DNA of 53,404 bases, taken from assembly GCA_964416315.1 (NCBI GenBank), contig CAYQDR010000018.1, positions 1 to 53,404 on the forward strand, read 5' to 3'. Position 1 is the first letter of the stretch. Each line of letters starts with the position of its first letter. Below, piece by piece: positions 43,564-51,274 of this stretch. The DNA comes from CAYQDR01 sp964416315 (GTDB taxonomy: Bacteria; Methylomirabilota; Methylomirabilia; Rokubacteriales; DASRDR01). A model generated the notes under the pieces. The model saw only the letters and a list, made by a program, of their open reading frames with translations. It did no database searches and was not told the origin of the DNA. The translations under genes and the position numbers were made by a program.

Positions 43564-45093
43564 CTATCCGATCGAGACGTCGTAGAGCAGCACGTAGTAG
43601 TCGCGGCGCGCCTCGAAGCCCCGGAGCTTGTCGCTGATCGCGTAGATGGCCACGCTGTAGTACGGCCAGATCTCCGGCTCCTCCTCCCAGAGGATCCGCT
43701 GGATCTCCTCGTACTTCTGCTGGCGCACCCGGGGGTCCGGCACCCGCCCCTCGGCGATGAGCTGCTCGACCCGCGGATCGGCGAAGCGCGTGAGCTTCTC
43801 GGCCCCGGCCTTCGTGAACCACTGGCCCAGGTACCAGTCCGGGTCGTGGGGCATGTGGGCCCAGCCCGAGAAGAAGATGTCGTAGTTCCCCGCCGAGCGC
43901 TGCTCGCGGGCCGTGGCGATCTCGAGGTTCCGGATGTTCACCTTGATCCCGACGTCGCCCAGCATCGCGGCCGCCGCCTGAGCGATCTCGAGCTGCTTCG
44001 GGTAGAGGTCCTTCATCAGGACGAAGTCGATCGACAGGTTCTGGTAGCCCGCCTGCCTGAGGATCTGGCGCGCCCTCTCGGGATCATAAGCCTTCTGGCC
44101 GAGGCTCGTGTGGCCGATCAGCCCCGGCGGGATCGGGCTCACGACCGGTCGGCCGTAGCCGAGGAGGAGGTCCTTGATGATGACGTTGCGGTCGATGCCG
44201 AGCGAGACCGCCTTGCGGACGCGCGGGTCCTTCACCGGCTCCTTGGCAAGCTGGAAGTGCCAGCGCTGGGCCTCGATGGCCGGGATGTCGAGCACCCGGA
44301 CTCCGGGGCTCGCCTTGAGCGTCGCCACCATGTCCGGCGGGACCCGGTCGATCACGTGCAGCTCCCCCGCCCGGAGGGCGGCCGTCCGGGTCGAGAGCTC
44401 CGGGATGAAGCGGACGGTGAGCTTCTCGACCTTCGGGATGCCCGGTTTCCAGTAGCCCGGGTTGGCCGACAGCACGATGTGGTCGCCGTGGGTCCAGCTC
44501 ACGAACCGGAACGGCCCCGTCCCCGCCGGCTTCTGGAAGAACGCGTCCTCCTGCCCCGCCGCGCCCGGCGGCAGCATGCCGAGCATCGTGAGGTGCGCCG
44601 GGAGCGAGCCGAACGGGCGCTTGGTCGAGACGGTGACCGCCCAGTCGCCGTCCTTCCGGACGTCCTCGATGTCCTGGTAGACGAACGACTTGATGAGCTT
44701 CGTGTTGTCCCGGACCCGCTTGAGCGTGAAGACGACGCTGTCGGCGTTGAAGGGGCTTCCGTCGTGGAAGCTCACGCCCTTGCGGAGCGTGAACCGCCAG
44801 GTCGTGTTGTTGACCGCATGCCAGGATTCGGCCAGGGCTGGCACGAACTTCGAGTCGTTGGTCACCTCGACCAGCGGGTCGAAGACGTGTCGGAGCACCG
44901 AGGTGGACGAGATGGAGTAGTGGTTGGCCGGGTCCAGCGTCAGCATCCGCTCGGAGAGCCCGGCGACGATCTCGCCGCGCCGGACCTGGGCCCGGGCGGA
45001 GGCCGGCAGGACGCTCGCGCCCAGCACTGCGCCGCTCCCGACCAGGAACTGCCGCCGATTCAGCCGCATGGCTCGCCCGTGTTTCTCATGCAT
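43564..45093 (-). CDS. Peptide-type ABC transporter substrate-binding protein (SBP_bac_5)
   Basis: The 509-residue protein has a Tat-type signal (RLNRRQFLVGSGAVLGA, cleavage near ARAQ) and the family-5 landmarks LTLDPANHYSISS, PALAESWHAVNNTTWRFTLR, GVSFHDGSPFNADSVVFTLK and KAVSLGIDRNVII. ATG 45093 has GAGGAG upstream. With DppB and DppC it forms an importer for peptides or other compounds; family-5 proteins also take glutathione, opines and nickel complexes. It is the first gene of the operon that sits between two copies of the carbonic anhydrase-ligase junction. Confidence 0.9.
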   Translation of the reverse strand: MHEKHGRAMRLNRRQFLVGSGAVLGASVLPASARAQVRRGEIVAGLSERMLTLDPANHYSISSTSVLRHVFDPLVEVTNDSKFVPALAESWHAVNNTTWRFTLRKGVSFHDGSPFNADSVVFTLKRVRDNTKLIKSFVYQDIEDVRKDGDWAVTVSTKRPFGSLPAHLTMLGMLPPGAAGQEDAFFQKPAGTGPFRFVSWTHGDHIVLSANPGYWKPGIPKVEKLTVRFIPELSTRTAALRAGELHVIDRVPPDMVATLKASPGVRVLDIPAIEAQRWHFQLAKEPVKDPRVRKAVSLGIDRNVIIKDLLLGYGRPVVSPIPPGLIGHTSLGQKAYDPERARQILRQAGYQNLSIDFVLMKDLYPKQLEIAQAAAAMLGDVGIKVNIRNLEIATAREQRSAGNYDIFFSGWAHMPHDPDWYLGQWFTKAGAEKLTRFADPRVEQLIAEGRVPDPRVRQQKYEEIQRILWEEEPEIWPYYSVAIYAISDKLRGFEARRDYYVLLYDVSIG

Positions 45094-45214
45094 CGCGCGA
45101 CTCCTCGTGGATAAGTGGGGGGCACGCTCGTCACGGACCGGGTCAGCCCCGATGTATGCCATCGCCCCGCCGATGTCAAGGGCCCTGGCCGACCCTCACC
45201 GGAGTAGGCTGGCC

Positions 45215-45436
45215 CCCGCCAGCACCGTCTGGACGAGCGTGAGGTAGCCCCAGTTGAGGCCGAGCGGCAGGTAGATCAGGAAGACGTCCCGCTCGGTCAC
45301 CTGCATGTCGCCGTTCAGGGTTCGGCAGGTGGAGAGGGTAAAGTCTCGCTCCCCCAGTGGCCGGAGCGCGTGAAGCGCTCGAGCAGCTCCGGGCTGAGAC
45401 GTGTCTGGAAGCTCATGGCTGCTTCCTCCTCCTCGC
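45215..45436 (-). pseudogene. Deleted partial copy of the CoA-ligase gene
   Basis: 45215-45317 is identical over 103 bases to 40913-41015 (ligase codons for the stretch ending TLVQTVLAG). 45343-45436 matches 41594-41687 with one mismatch (ligase start MSFQTRLSPELLERF plus upstream). The 578 intervening bases are missing, replaced by about 25 bases. The frame from ATG 45416 ends soon after GSET. The copy sits directly after the intact carbonic anhydrase gene, as the full ligase sits after the carbonic-anhydrase remnant. Confidence 0.85.
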
Positions 45437-45946
45437 GGCTGCCGTCCGCCGGTACACGCGAAGGATCCGCCGGTAGGACGACGCCTGCCAGCGCCGGAGC
45501 CGCGTGCCGATGGGCTCCAGGACCGGATGGTTCCCGGCGGCCGAGTTCCTGAACACCGTGTGCGCCGGCACCCGCGTCCTCGGGTACACGACGGAGCCCG
45601 CGGCCACCAGGGCGCCCGTCCCGATCCGGGCGCCGTCGAACACGACGGCGTTGGCGCCGACCACCGCCCCGGCCCCCACCCGGCACCCGTGGAGGACCGC
45701 GCCGTGGCCGACGACGCACCGCCGGCCGACGACGACCCGGCCGTGGACCACCACGTTGTCCTCGATCAGGCTCTCCTCGCCGACGACGATCGGCTGGAAG
45801 TCCCCCCGGAGGACGGCGCCGAACCAGATGCTCGCCCCGCGCTTGATCGTCACCCGCCCGATGATGTACGTCCCGGGCGTGACGAACGCGGACGGGTGGA
45901 TGCGGGGCCGGTGGGGGCCGTAGGCGAAGACCCCGTCCGGACTCAC
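45413..45946 (-). CDS. Gamma-class carbonic anhydrase-like protein
   Basis: The 177-residue left-handed beta-helix protein has hexapeptide repeats and three histidine ligands H68, H81 and H86 (VVVHGR, VGHGAVLHG), as in gamma-class (CamH/YrdA-type) enzymes. D49 and Q51 (RGDFQPI) are also family residues. C-terminal helix SYRRILRVYRRTAAARRR is basic. CO2 hydration is plausible, but many family members are inactive or act on CoA-linked metabolites; genomic linkage to a CoA ligase and crotonases suggests the latter. A structured element lies just upstream (45992-46109). Confidence 0.83.
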   Translation of the reverse strand: MSPDGVFAYGPHRPRIHPSAFVTPGTYIIGRVTIKRGASIWFGAVLRGDFQPIVVGEESLIEDNVVVHGRVVVGRRCVVGHGAVLHGCRVGAGAVVGANAVVFDGARIGTGALVAAGSVVYPRTRVPAHTVFRNSAAGNHPVLEPIGTRLRRWQASSYRRILRVYRRTAAARRRKQP

Positions 45947-45991
45947 TGCTCCACCCTCGGACAGACCGCACGCTCGAGGCCAGCGATGGGA

Positions 45992-46109
45992 CCGGGTCGA
46001 GACCCGAGCAGATCAAGGACGCAGGGAGGAGCCGGCCCGAGGCGTACTCCCAGTACGTTGAGGGTCGGCGACGACCGAGGACGCCGAGATGCGACGGGGA
46101 TCGGCCCGG
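45992..46109 (+). repeat. Structured intergenic element, copy 2 (three nested stems)
   Basis: The outer stem is CCGGGTCGA (45992-46000) with TCGGCCCGG (46101-46109), with one G-U; the middle is GCCGGCCC (46031-46038) with GGGTCGGC (46062-46069), one G-U; the inner is CGTACT (46043-46048) with AGTACG (46052-46057). It is the reverse of copy 1 at 29180-29301. Unpaired blocks such as AGGACGC and CGACGACCGAGGACGCCG are conserved between copies while stems change together. It lies between the carbonic anhydrase and a crotonase gene. Confidence 0.8.
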
Positions 46110-46115
46110 GCTGGC

Positions 46116-46949
46116 TCACGCTGGGCCTGCCCGGCGCTTCCGCAGCGTCGCCTTGAGCCCGCCGGCCGTGAAGCCCCCGCCTTCGCGCTCGACCGCGGCC
46201 CACCACCCGGCGTACTCCTCGCTCCGCTTGGCGGCGACGTGGAGGAGGAAGTGGTGCTCCCACGCGCGTCCCTGCCCCATGAAGTCCAGCGTGTCGTTGA
46301 TGGTCTGCTTCACGGTGCGGATGGCGAAGGGCGGCAGCTCGGCGATGCGCCGCGCGAGGGCCGTCACCTCCTCCTCCAGCCGGGCGCTGGGGACCACGCG
46401 GTTCACGAGCCCCAGCCGATGGGCCTCCTCGGCCGTCAGCGCCTCCGCCGTCCAGAGGAGCTCCTTGGCCTTGCGGGCCCCGAGCTCCCACGGCTCGACC
46501 AGGAGCTGGACCCCCGCCAGGGCCATCTCGAGCACGGGGTTCGAGAAGCGCGCGGTCTCGTCACAGACGATCAGGTCGCACATCGCGGCCAGCATCAGCC
46601 CGGCCGCCACGCAGTGGCCGTGGACCTGGGCGATGGTGGGCTTCGGGAGGTTCCGGATCCGGAGCAGCTTCTCGATGAAGAGCCCGCGCTCCATGTCGAG
46701 GCGGCTCTGATACGTGTAGCGGCGCCGGTCGTAGCTCGGCTCCTCGAGATCGTGGCCGGCGGAGAACGCGCGTCCCTGGCCGGAGAGGATGACGACGCGG
46801 ACGTCGGGATCGGCCGCGGCCGCCGCGAAGGCCGCGTCCATCTCGGTGATCAGGGGCGGGTTCTGCGCGTTCAGCTTCGCCGGCCGGTTCATCCGGATCC
46901 GGTAGATCGGCGCCGCCTTCTCGACCAGGATCGTCTCGTAGGCCATCAT
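46116..46949 (-). CDS. Enoyl-CoA hydratase/isomerase-family protein
   Basis: The 277-residue crotonase has AFSAGHDLEEP and QVHGHCVAAGLMLAAMCDLI oxyanion segments and a C-terminal helical region. The usual pair of catalytic glutamates is not obvious: the second segment reads LVEPWELGARKAKEL, so hydratase activity is uncertain and hydrolase or isomerase action is possible. Start ATG 46949 overlaps the LLM stop by four bases, so the gene belongs to the minus-strand operon with the LLM enzyme and Liv genes. Confidence 0.82.
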   Translation of the reverse strand: MMAYETILVEKAAPIYRIRMNRPAKLNAQNPPLITEMDAAFAAAAADPDVRVVILSGQGRAFSAGHDLEEPSYDRRRYTYQSRLDMERGLFIEKLLRIRNLPKPTIAQVHGHCVAAGLMLAAMCDLIVCDETARFSNPVLEMALAGVQLLVEPWELGARKAKELLWTAEALTAEEAHRLGLVNRVVPSARLEEEVTALARRIAELPPFAIRTVKQTINDTLDFMGQGRAWEHHFLLHVAAKRSEEYAGWWAAVEREGGGFTAGGLKATLRKRRAGPA

Positions 46950-47899
46950 CGCCCTCCTGCCCGCCGCCCGACCCGCTCGATGACCTCCCCGTAGCCGTCG
47001 AGCTGGCGCGGCCAGTCGCGGTGGTCCGCCAGCGGCCCCAGTACGACGTAGTCGGCCCCCGCGCCGACGTACGCCAGGGCCCGCTCGGCGCACGCCTCCA
47101 CCGGCCCCGCGGCCCCGAACCGCTCCACGATCCTCGCCCCGTCGAGGCGGTACACGCGCTCCACGTAGCGCGCGGCCGCCTCCCGGGCTCGCGCCGCGTC
47201 GTCGTCCACGTTGGCGAAGAGGTACGCGCCCAGGGTGAAGCCCTCCGGCCGCCGCCCCTCCTCCCCGAGGAAGCGCCGGAGATCGGCCGACAGGCGCCCG
47301 AACTTCCGCGGGCTCGCGAAGGCGGCGATCCAGCCGTCGCCGTACCGCGCCGCCCGCCGGAGCGCCGCCTCGGAGCCACCTCCCACCCAGATGGGGATGG
47401 AGGGCTGGAGGGGACGGGGCGCGATCGCCACGTCCCGGAGGGTGAAGTGCCGCCCCGCGTAGCTGAAGCGCTCGTGGGTCCAGAGTCCCTTGATGATCTC
47501 CAGGCTCTCGTTGGCGCGCGAGCCGCGCTCCTCGATCGGCACCCGCACCGCCGCGTACTCGGGCGGGTAATCCCCCCCCACGCCGATGCCGAAGATCACC
47601 CGCCCGCCGGACAGCACGTCCAGGCTCGCGATCGTCTTCGCCATCCACACCGGGTCGCGGAGCGGCAGCACGATGACGTCGCTGGCGATCCGGACGCGCT
47701 CGGTGACCGCGGCGAAGGTCGCCAGCAGGGTGGTGGTCTCCAGGATCGGGGCGTGCCACTGGATGTGGTCCCCCGCCTGGACCGAGTCGAACCCCACCGC
47801 CTCCGCCTTCCGCGCGAACTGGACCAGCTCGTCCCGCCCGGGGACTGCCCCCGGGAAGGCGCCGAGCGAGACGCCGAAGCGGACGGCGGGGGGCGCCAT
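46946..47899 (-). CDS. LLM-class flavin-dependent oxidoreductase
   Basis: The 317-residue luciferase-like protein has GFDSVQAGDHIQWHAP, VIVLPLRDPVWMAKTIASLD, GGRVIFGIGVGGDYPPEY and PSIPIWVGGGSEAALRRAARYGDGW, features shared with F420-dependent members (for example a Mer/SsuD-like pattern). It starts one base into the livF stop (TGATG) and ends overlapping the crotonase start, so it is coupled on both sides. F420 or FMN dependence cannot be decided by eye. Its substrate presumably arrives through the linked Liv transporter. Confidence 0.85.
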   Translation of the reverse strand: MAPPAVRFGVSLGAFPGAVPGRDELVQFARKAEAVGFDSVQAGDHIQWHAPILETTTLLATFAAVTERVRIASDVIVLPLRDPVWMAKTIASLDVLSGGRVIFGIGVGGDYPPEYAAVRVPIEERGSRANESLEIIKGLWTHERFSYAGRHFTLRDVAIAPRPLQPSIPIWVGGGSEAALRRAARYGDGWIAAFASPRKFGRLSADLRRFLGEEGRRPEGFTLGAYLFANVDDDAARAREAAARYVERVYRLDGARIVERFGAAGPVEACAERALAYVGAGADYVVLGPLADHRDWPRQLDGYGEVIERVGRRAGGR

Positions 47900-48606
47900 C
47901 AGCCGCCCAGGTAGGCCGCCTTGACGTGCGGGCTCTCGCGGAGGCTCGCCGACGGCCCGTCGAGCACGACCCGGCCGGTCTCCATGACGTAGGTCCGGGA
48001 GGAGATGGCCAGCGCCATCCGCGCGTTCTGCTCCACCAGGAGCACCGTCACCTTCCGGTCGCGGTTGATCCCCTCGATGATCCGCCCGATCTCCTGCACC
48101 ACCATCGGCGCCAGGCCGAAGGACGGCTCGTCCAGGACCAGCATCCGGGGCTCCGCCATGAGCGCCCGCCCGATGGCCAGCATCTGCTGCTCCCCGCCCG
48201 AGAGCGTCCCGGCCCGCTGGTGACGGCGCTCCGCGAGGCGCGGGAAGCGCGCCACGACCTCGGCGAGCGTGCGCTCGACGGCGCCGCCGTTCCCCCGGAG
48301 GTAGGCCCCCATCCGGAGGTTCTCGAGCACGGTCATGTGGGGGAAGAGCCGCCGCCCCTCCGGGGCGTGGCTCAGGCCCAGCCCCACGACCCGGTGGGCC
48401 TTCCAACCGGAGATGTCGGTGCCGCCGAAGACGATCCGCCCCGCCGACGGGCGCACGAGCCCCGAGATCGCCCGGAGGGTCGAGGTCTTGCCGGCCCCGT
48501 TGGGGCCGATCACCGCCACGATCTCGCCGTCGGCCACCGCGAGCGAGACGCCGTTCACGGCCACCACGTTGCCGTAACGGACGCGGAGGCCGCTCACCTC
48601 AAGCAC
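47899..48606 (-). CDS. livF: Liv-type ABC transporter ATPase LivF
   Basis: The 235-residue ATPase has Walker A GPNGAGKTS, signature LSGGEQQML, Walker B MLVLDEPSFGLAP and VEQN. It begins MLEVSGLRVRYGNVVAVNG and ends SPHVKAAYLGG. It overlaps the end of livG by eight bases and the start of the LLM gene by one, giving a compact operon. Confidence 0.92.
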   Translation of the reverse strand: MLEVSGLRVRYGNVVAVNGVSLAVADGEIVAVIGPNGAGKTSTLRAISGLVRPSAGRIVFGGTDISGWKAHRVVGLGLSHAPEGRRLFPHMTVLENLRMGAYLRGNGGAVERTLAEVVARFPRLAERRHQRAGTLSGGEQQMLAIGRALMAEPRMLVLDEPSFGLAPMVVQEIGRIIEGINRDRKVTVLLVEQNARMALAISSRTYVMETGRVVLDGPSASLRESPHVKAAYLGG

Positions 48607-49372
48607 GCGCGCCCTCCGCCCCCAGGTACGCCTCGATGACGGCCGGGTTCTCCTGGATCTCCCGGGGTGTGCCCTCCGCGATCCGGACGCCGTGGTCCAG
48701 CACCGTGACCACGTCGCAGAGCCCCATGACCGCCTTCATGTCGTGCTCGACCAGGAGGATCGTGAGTCCCCGGTCGCAGAGGCGCCGCAGCGCCCGGAGC
48801 ATCTCCGCCCGCTCCTGGGCGGTGAGACCGGCCAGCGGCTCGTCCAGCAGGACGAGCTCCGACCCCGTGGCCAGGACCATGGCGATGCCGAGGGCCTTCT
48901 GGTCCCGGTGGGGGAGCTTCTCCGCCGGGCGCCCCGCCTGGGCCATGCCCCCGAGCCCGAGGAAGGCCAGCAGCTCCCGCGCGCGCGCCAGGGCCTCGCG
49001 CTCCTTCCGCCGGTAGGCGGGCGAGGCGACGAGCGACGGCCAGAGCCCGTCCGCCGCGCGGAGGTGGGCGGCGACGAGGAGGTTCTGAAGCACCGTGTAC
49101 TCGCGAAAGAGCGTGGTCGCCTGGAACGTCCGGGCGACCCCTCGCCGGCAGATCTCCGACGGCCGGAGGCCAGAGATCCGCTTGCCCCTGAAGAAGATCT
49201 CGCCCGCCGAGCAGGGGAGGACGCCCGAGATCAGGTTGAAGACCGTGCTCTTGCCCGCGCCGTTCGGGCCGATGAGACCGTGGATCCGGCCCGGGGTGAC
49301 GGCCATCGAGAGGTCGGCGACGGCCACGAGCCCCCCGAACCGCCGCGTCACGTGCTTCAGCTCAAGGAGCAA
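48599..49372 (-). CDS. livG: Liv-type ABC transporter ATPase LivG
   Basis: The 257-residue ATPase has Walker A GPNGAGKST, FQATTLFREYTVLQNLLVA, Walker B LVLLDEPLAGLTAQ and VEHD. The signature is changed to LPHRDQKALGIA, without the S-G-G/S-Y-G core, so, like LivG at 11960, it departs from consensus while its LivF partner keeps LSGGEQQ. It overlaps livM by 11 bases and livF by eight. Confidence 0.88.
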   Translation of the reverse strand: MLLELKHVTRRFGGLVAVADLSMAVTPGRIHGLIGPNGAGKSTVFNLISGVLPCSAGEIFFRGKRISGLRPSEICRRGVARTFQATTLFREYTVLQNLLVAAHLRAADGLWPSLVASPAYRRKEREALARARELLAFLGLGGMAQAGRPAEKLPHRDQKALGIAMVLATGSELVLLDEPLAGLTAQERAEMLRALRRLCDRGLTILLVEHDMKAVMGLCDVVTVLDHGVRIAEGTPREIQENPAVIEAYLGAEGARA

Positions 49373-50372
49373 CGCCGGCCCCCATCGCTTCGGGCTCCTC
49401 CGGGCGCTCGCGCCTTCGGTGACGGCCGAGCCGTCCCGGCAGCGAGATCAGGCCCTCCGGCAGCAGCAGCATCGTCAGGATCAGCACGGCGCCGTAGAGG
49501 AGGATCTCGTAGTAGTGGAACTCGCGCATGAACTCGGAGACGATCGTCAGCGTCACGGTGCCCACCACCGGACCCCAGACGTTCCCGGTCCCCCCGATGA
49601 CCGTGAAGATCACCAGGAGGACCATCGGCTCGAGGCCGAAGTCGCTCGAGTGGAGGACCTGGTGGGAATGGGCGAAGAAGGCCCCGGCGAGCCCCGCCAT
49701 GAAGCTCCCGAGCACGAACGCCACGAGCTTGTAGCGGAAGACCCACACCCCCACCGTCTCCGCGAGGAGGTCGCTCTGCCGGATGGCGTTGGCCAGGAGG
49801 CCGAAGCGCGAGTAGTCCAGGCGCACCAGGACCGCGGCCGCCAGCAGGAGGAGGACGCTCATCAGGTAGTAGAGCTCCACCTTCCCCACGAAGGTGAGCC
49901 GGAGCCCGCCCAGGTGCAGCGGGTCGGGCTTCGGGATCTGGACGAGCCCCGAGGGCCCGCCGAACCACCCGACGAAGAAGTTGTTGAAGACGAGCCGCAC
50001 CACCTCGGAGAAGGCGAACGAGATCAGGAAGTAGTACGGGCCGCTCACCCGGAGCGCCAGACCGCCGATGGGGAGCGCGAAGGCGGCGGCCGCGAGCCCG
50101 GCCAGCCAGAGCGAGACCCAGAAGGAGTAGCCGCCGCGCATGACCAGGAGCGTCGAGGCGTAGGCGCCGATCCCCATGAACGAGATGTGGGCCATGTTGA
50201 GCTGCCCCGTGCTCATCTCGAGGCGCAGGCTCATGGTGAGGACCAGGTTCATGAGGATGGTCGTCGCGACGTCGATGTAGTAGGAGTCGCGGGTCACGAG
50301 CGGGAGGCCCAGGCTCGCTATTGCGAGGAGCCCGTACCCCGCGAGCGCCCTCCGGAGACCGGGGTTAGACAC
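49362..50372 (-). CDS. livM: Liv-type ABC transporter permease LivM
   Basis: The 336-residue permease has TGQLNMAHISFMGIGAYAST, FGGPSGLVQIPKPDP, a LLANAIRQSDLLAETVGV coupling loop and TVIGGTGNVWGPVVG. Eight or more hydrophobic helices are evident. It overlaps livH by eight bases upstream and livG by 11 downstream. The C-terminal tail is charged (RHRRRERPEEPEAMG), probably cytoplasmic. Confidence 0.9.
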   Translation of the reverse strand: MSNPGLRRALAGYGLLAIASLGLPLVTRDSYYIDVATTILMNLVLTMSLRLEMSTGQLNMAHISFMGIGAYASTLLVMRGGYSFWVSLWLAGLAAAAFALPIGGLALRVSGPYYFLISFAFSEVVRLVFNNFFVGWFGGPSGLVQIPKPDPLHLGGLRLTFVGKVELYYLMSVLLLLAAAVLVRLDYSRFGLLANAIRQSDLLAETVGVWVFRYKLVAFVLGSFMAGLAGAFFAHSHQVLHSSDFGLEPMVLLVIFTVIGGTGNVWGPVVGTVTLTIVSEFMREFHYYEILLYGAVLILTMLLLPEGLISLPGRLGRHRRRERPEEPEAMGAGVAP

Positions 50373-51222
50373 CGAAGAGCCCCCGGGGCCGGACCAGCAG
50401 GACCGCGATCACCATGAGGAAGCCGAGGACGTTGACCGCGGCGCTGCCGAAGAAGAGCGCGCCGATCCCCTCCACCGTCCCCAGGAGGAGCCCGCCCAGG
50501 ACCGCCCCCGGCAGGCTGCCCATCCCGCCCACGATGATGATGATGAACGCCTTGACCACCGGGAGCGCCCCCATGGCCGGGCTCACGGCGAAGACCGGCG
50601 CCAGGAGCCCGCCCGCGGCCCCGGCGAGGGCGCAGCCGATGGCGAAGCCGAGCATGGAGATGACCTCGATGTTGACGCCCTGGAGCGCCGCGCCGTCGGC
50701 GTCCTGGGCCACCGCGCGCATGGCCTGGCCCACGCGGCTCCACCGGAGGAACGCGTAGAGCACGGCGATGAGCCCGATCGCGGCCAGGATCACCACGAAC
50801 CGCTCGACGGAGATGATGATCCCGCCCGCCCGGAGGATCCCGGAAAAGGCCCGCGGCACGGACTTGTCCAGGACGCCGAAGGAGAGCTGCGCGGCGGATT
50901 GTAAGACCCAGAGCAACCCCAGGGAGACGATGAAGGCGTTCAGCGTCTTGCCCCGCAGGTGCCGGAAGATCAGCCGCTCGGCGACCATCCCCGCCAGCCC
51001 CACCGCGACAATGGCCAGGAGCAGCGTCGGGAGGTAGGGGAGCCCGAAGACGGCCATGGCGAAGTACGTGGCGTACCCCCCGAGCATGTAGAACTCGCCG
51101 TGGGCGAAGTTGATGATCTCGAGGATCGAGAAGATCAGGGTCAGGCCCAGCGCGACCAGGACATACACCAACGCCAGGGCGAACCCGTTCAGCAGCGCCT
51201 GAACCAGGAGCTCGATCGGCAC
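50365..51222 (-). CDS. livH: Liv-type ABC transporter permease LivH
   Basis: The 285-residue permease has LLNGFALALVYVLVALGLTL, FSILEIINFAHGEFYMLGGY, GQAMRAVAQDADGAALQGVN and IIIIVGGMGSLPGAVLGGLLLG, all LivH. It follows the binding-protein gene after a 52-base gap that contains a perfect 28-base palindrome. Eight helices are predicted by hydrophobic pattern. Confidence 0.92.
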   Translation of the reverse strand: MPIELLVQALLNGFALALVYVLVALGLTLIFSILEIINFAHGEFYMLGGYATYFAMAVFGLPYLPTLLLAIVAVGLAGMVAERLIFRHLRGKTLNAFIVSLGLLWVLQSAAQLSFGVLDKSVPRAFSGILRAGGIIISVERFVVILAAIGLIAVLYAFLRWSRVGQAMRAVAQDADGAALQGVNIEVISMLGFAIGCALAGAAGGLLAPVFAVSPAMGALPVVKAFIIIIVGGMGSLPGAVLGGLLLGTVEGIGALFFGSAAVNVLGFLMVIAVLLVRPRGLFGV

Positions 51223-51237
51223 GGCGGGAGGGGTGGT

Positions 51238-51265
51238 GGGGGGTGGGAGGCGCCTCCCACCCCCC
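51238..51265. repeat. Perfect 28-base palindrome between binding-protein gene and livH
   Basis: GGGGGGTGGGAGGC (51238-51251) is followed directly by its exact reverse complement (51252-51265). In RNA it would form a 12-bp or longer hairpin directly after the binding-protein stop (minus strand), where it may stabilise that transcript and reduce permease expression, like the hairpin at 26376-26419. Confidence 0.75.
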
Positions 51266-51274
51266 GTGGGATGG

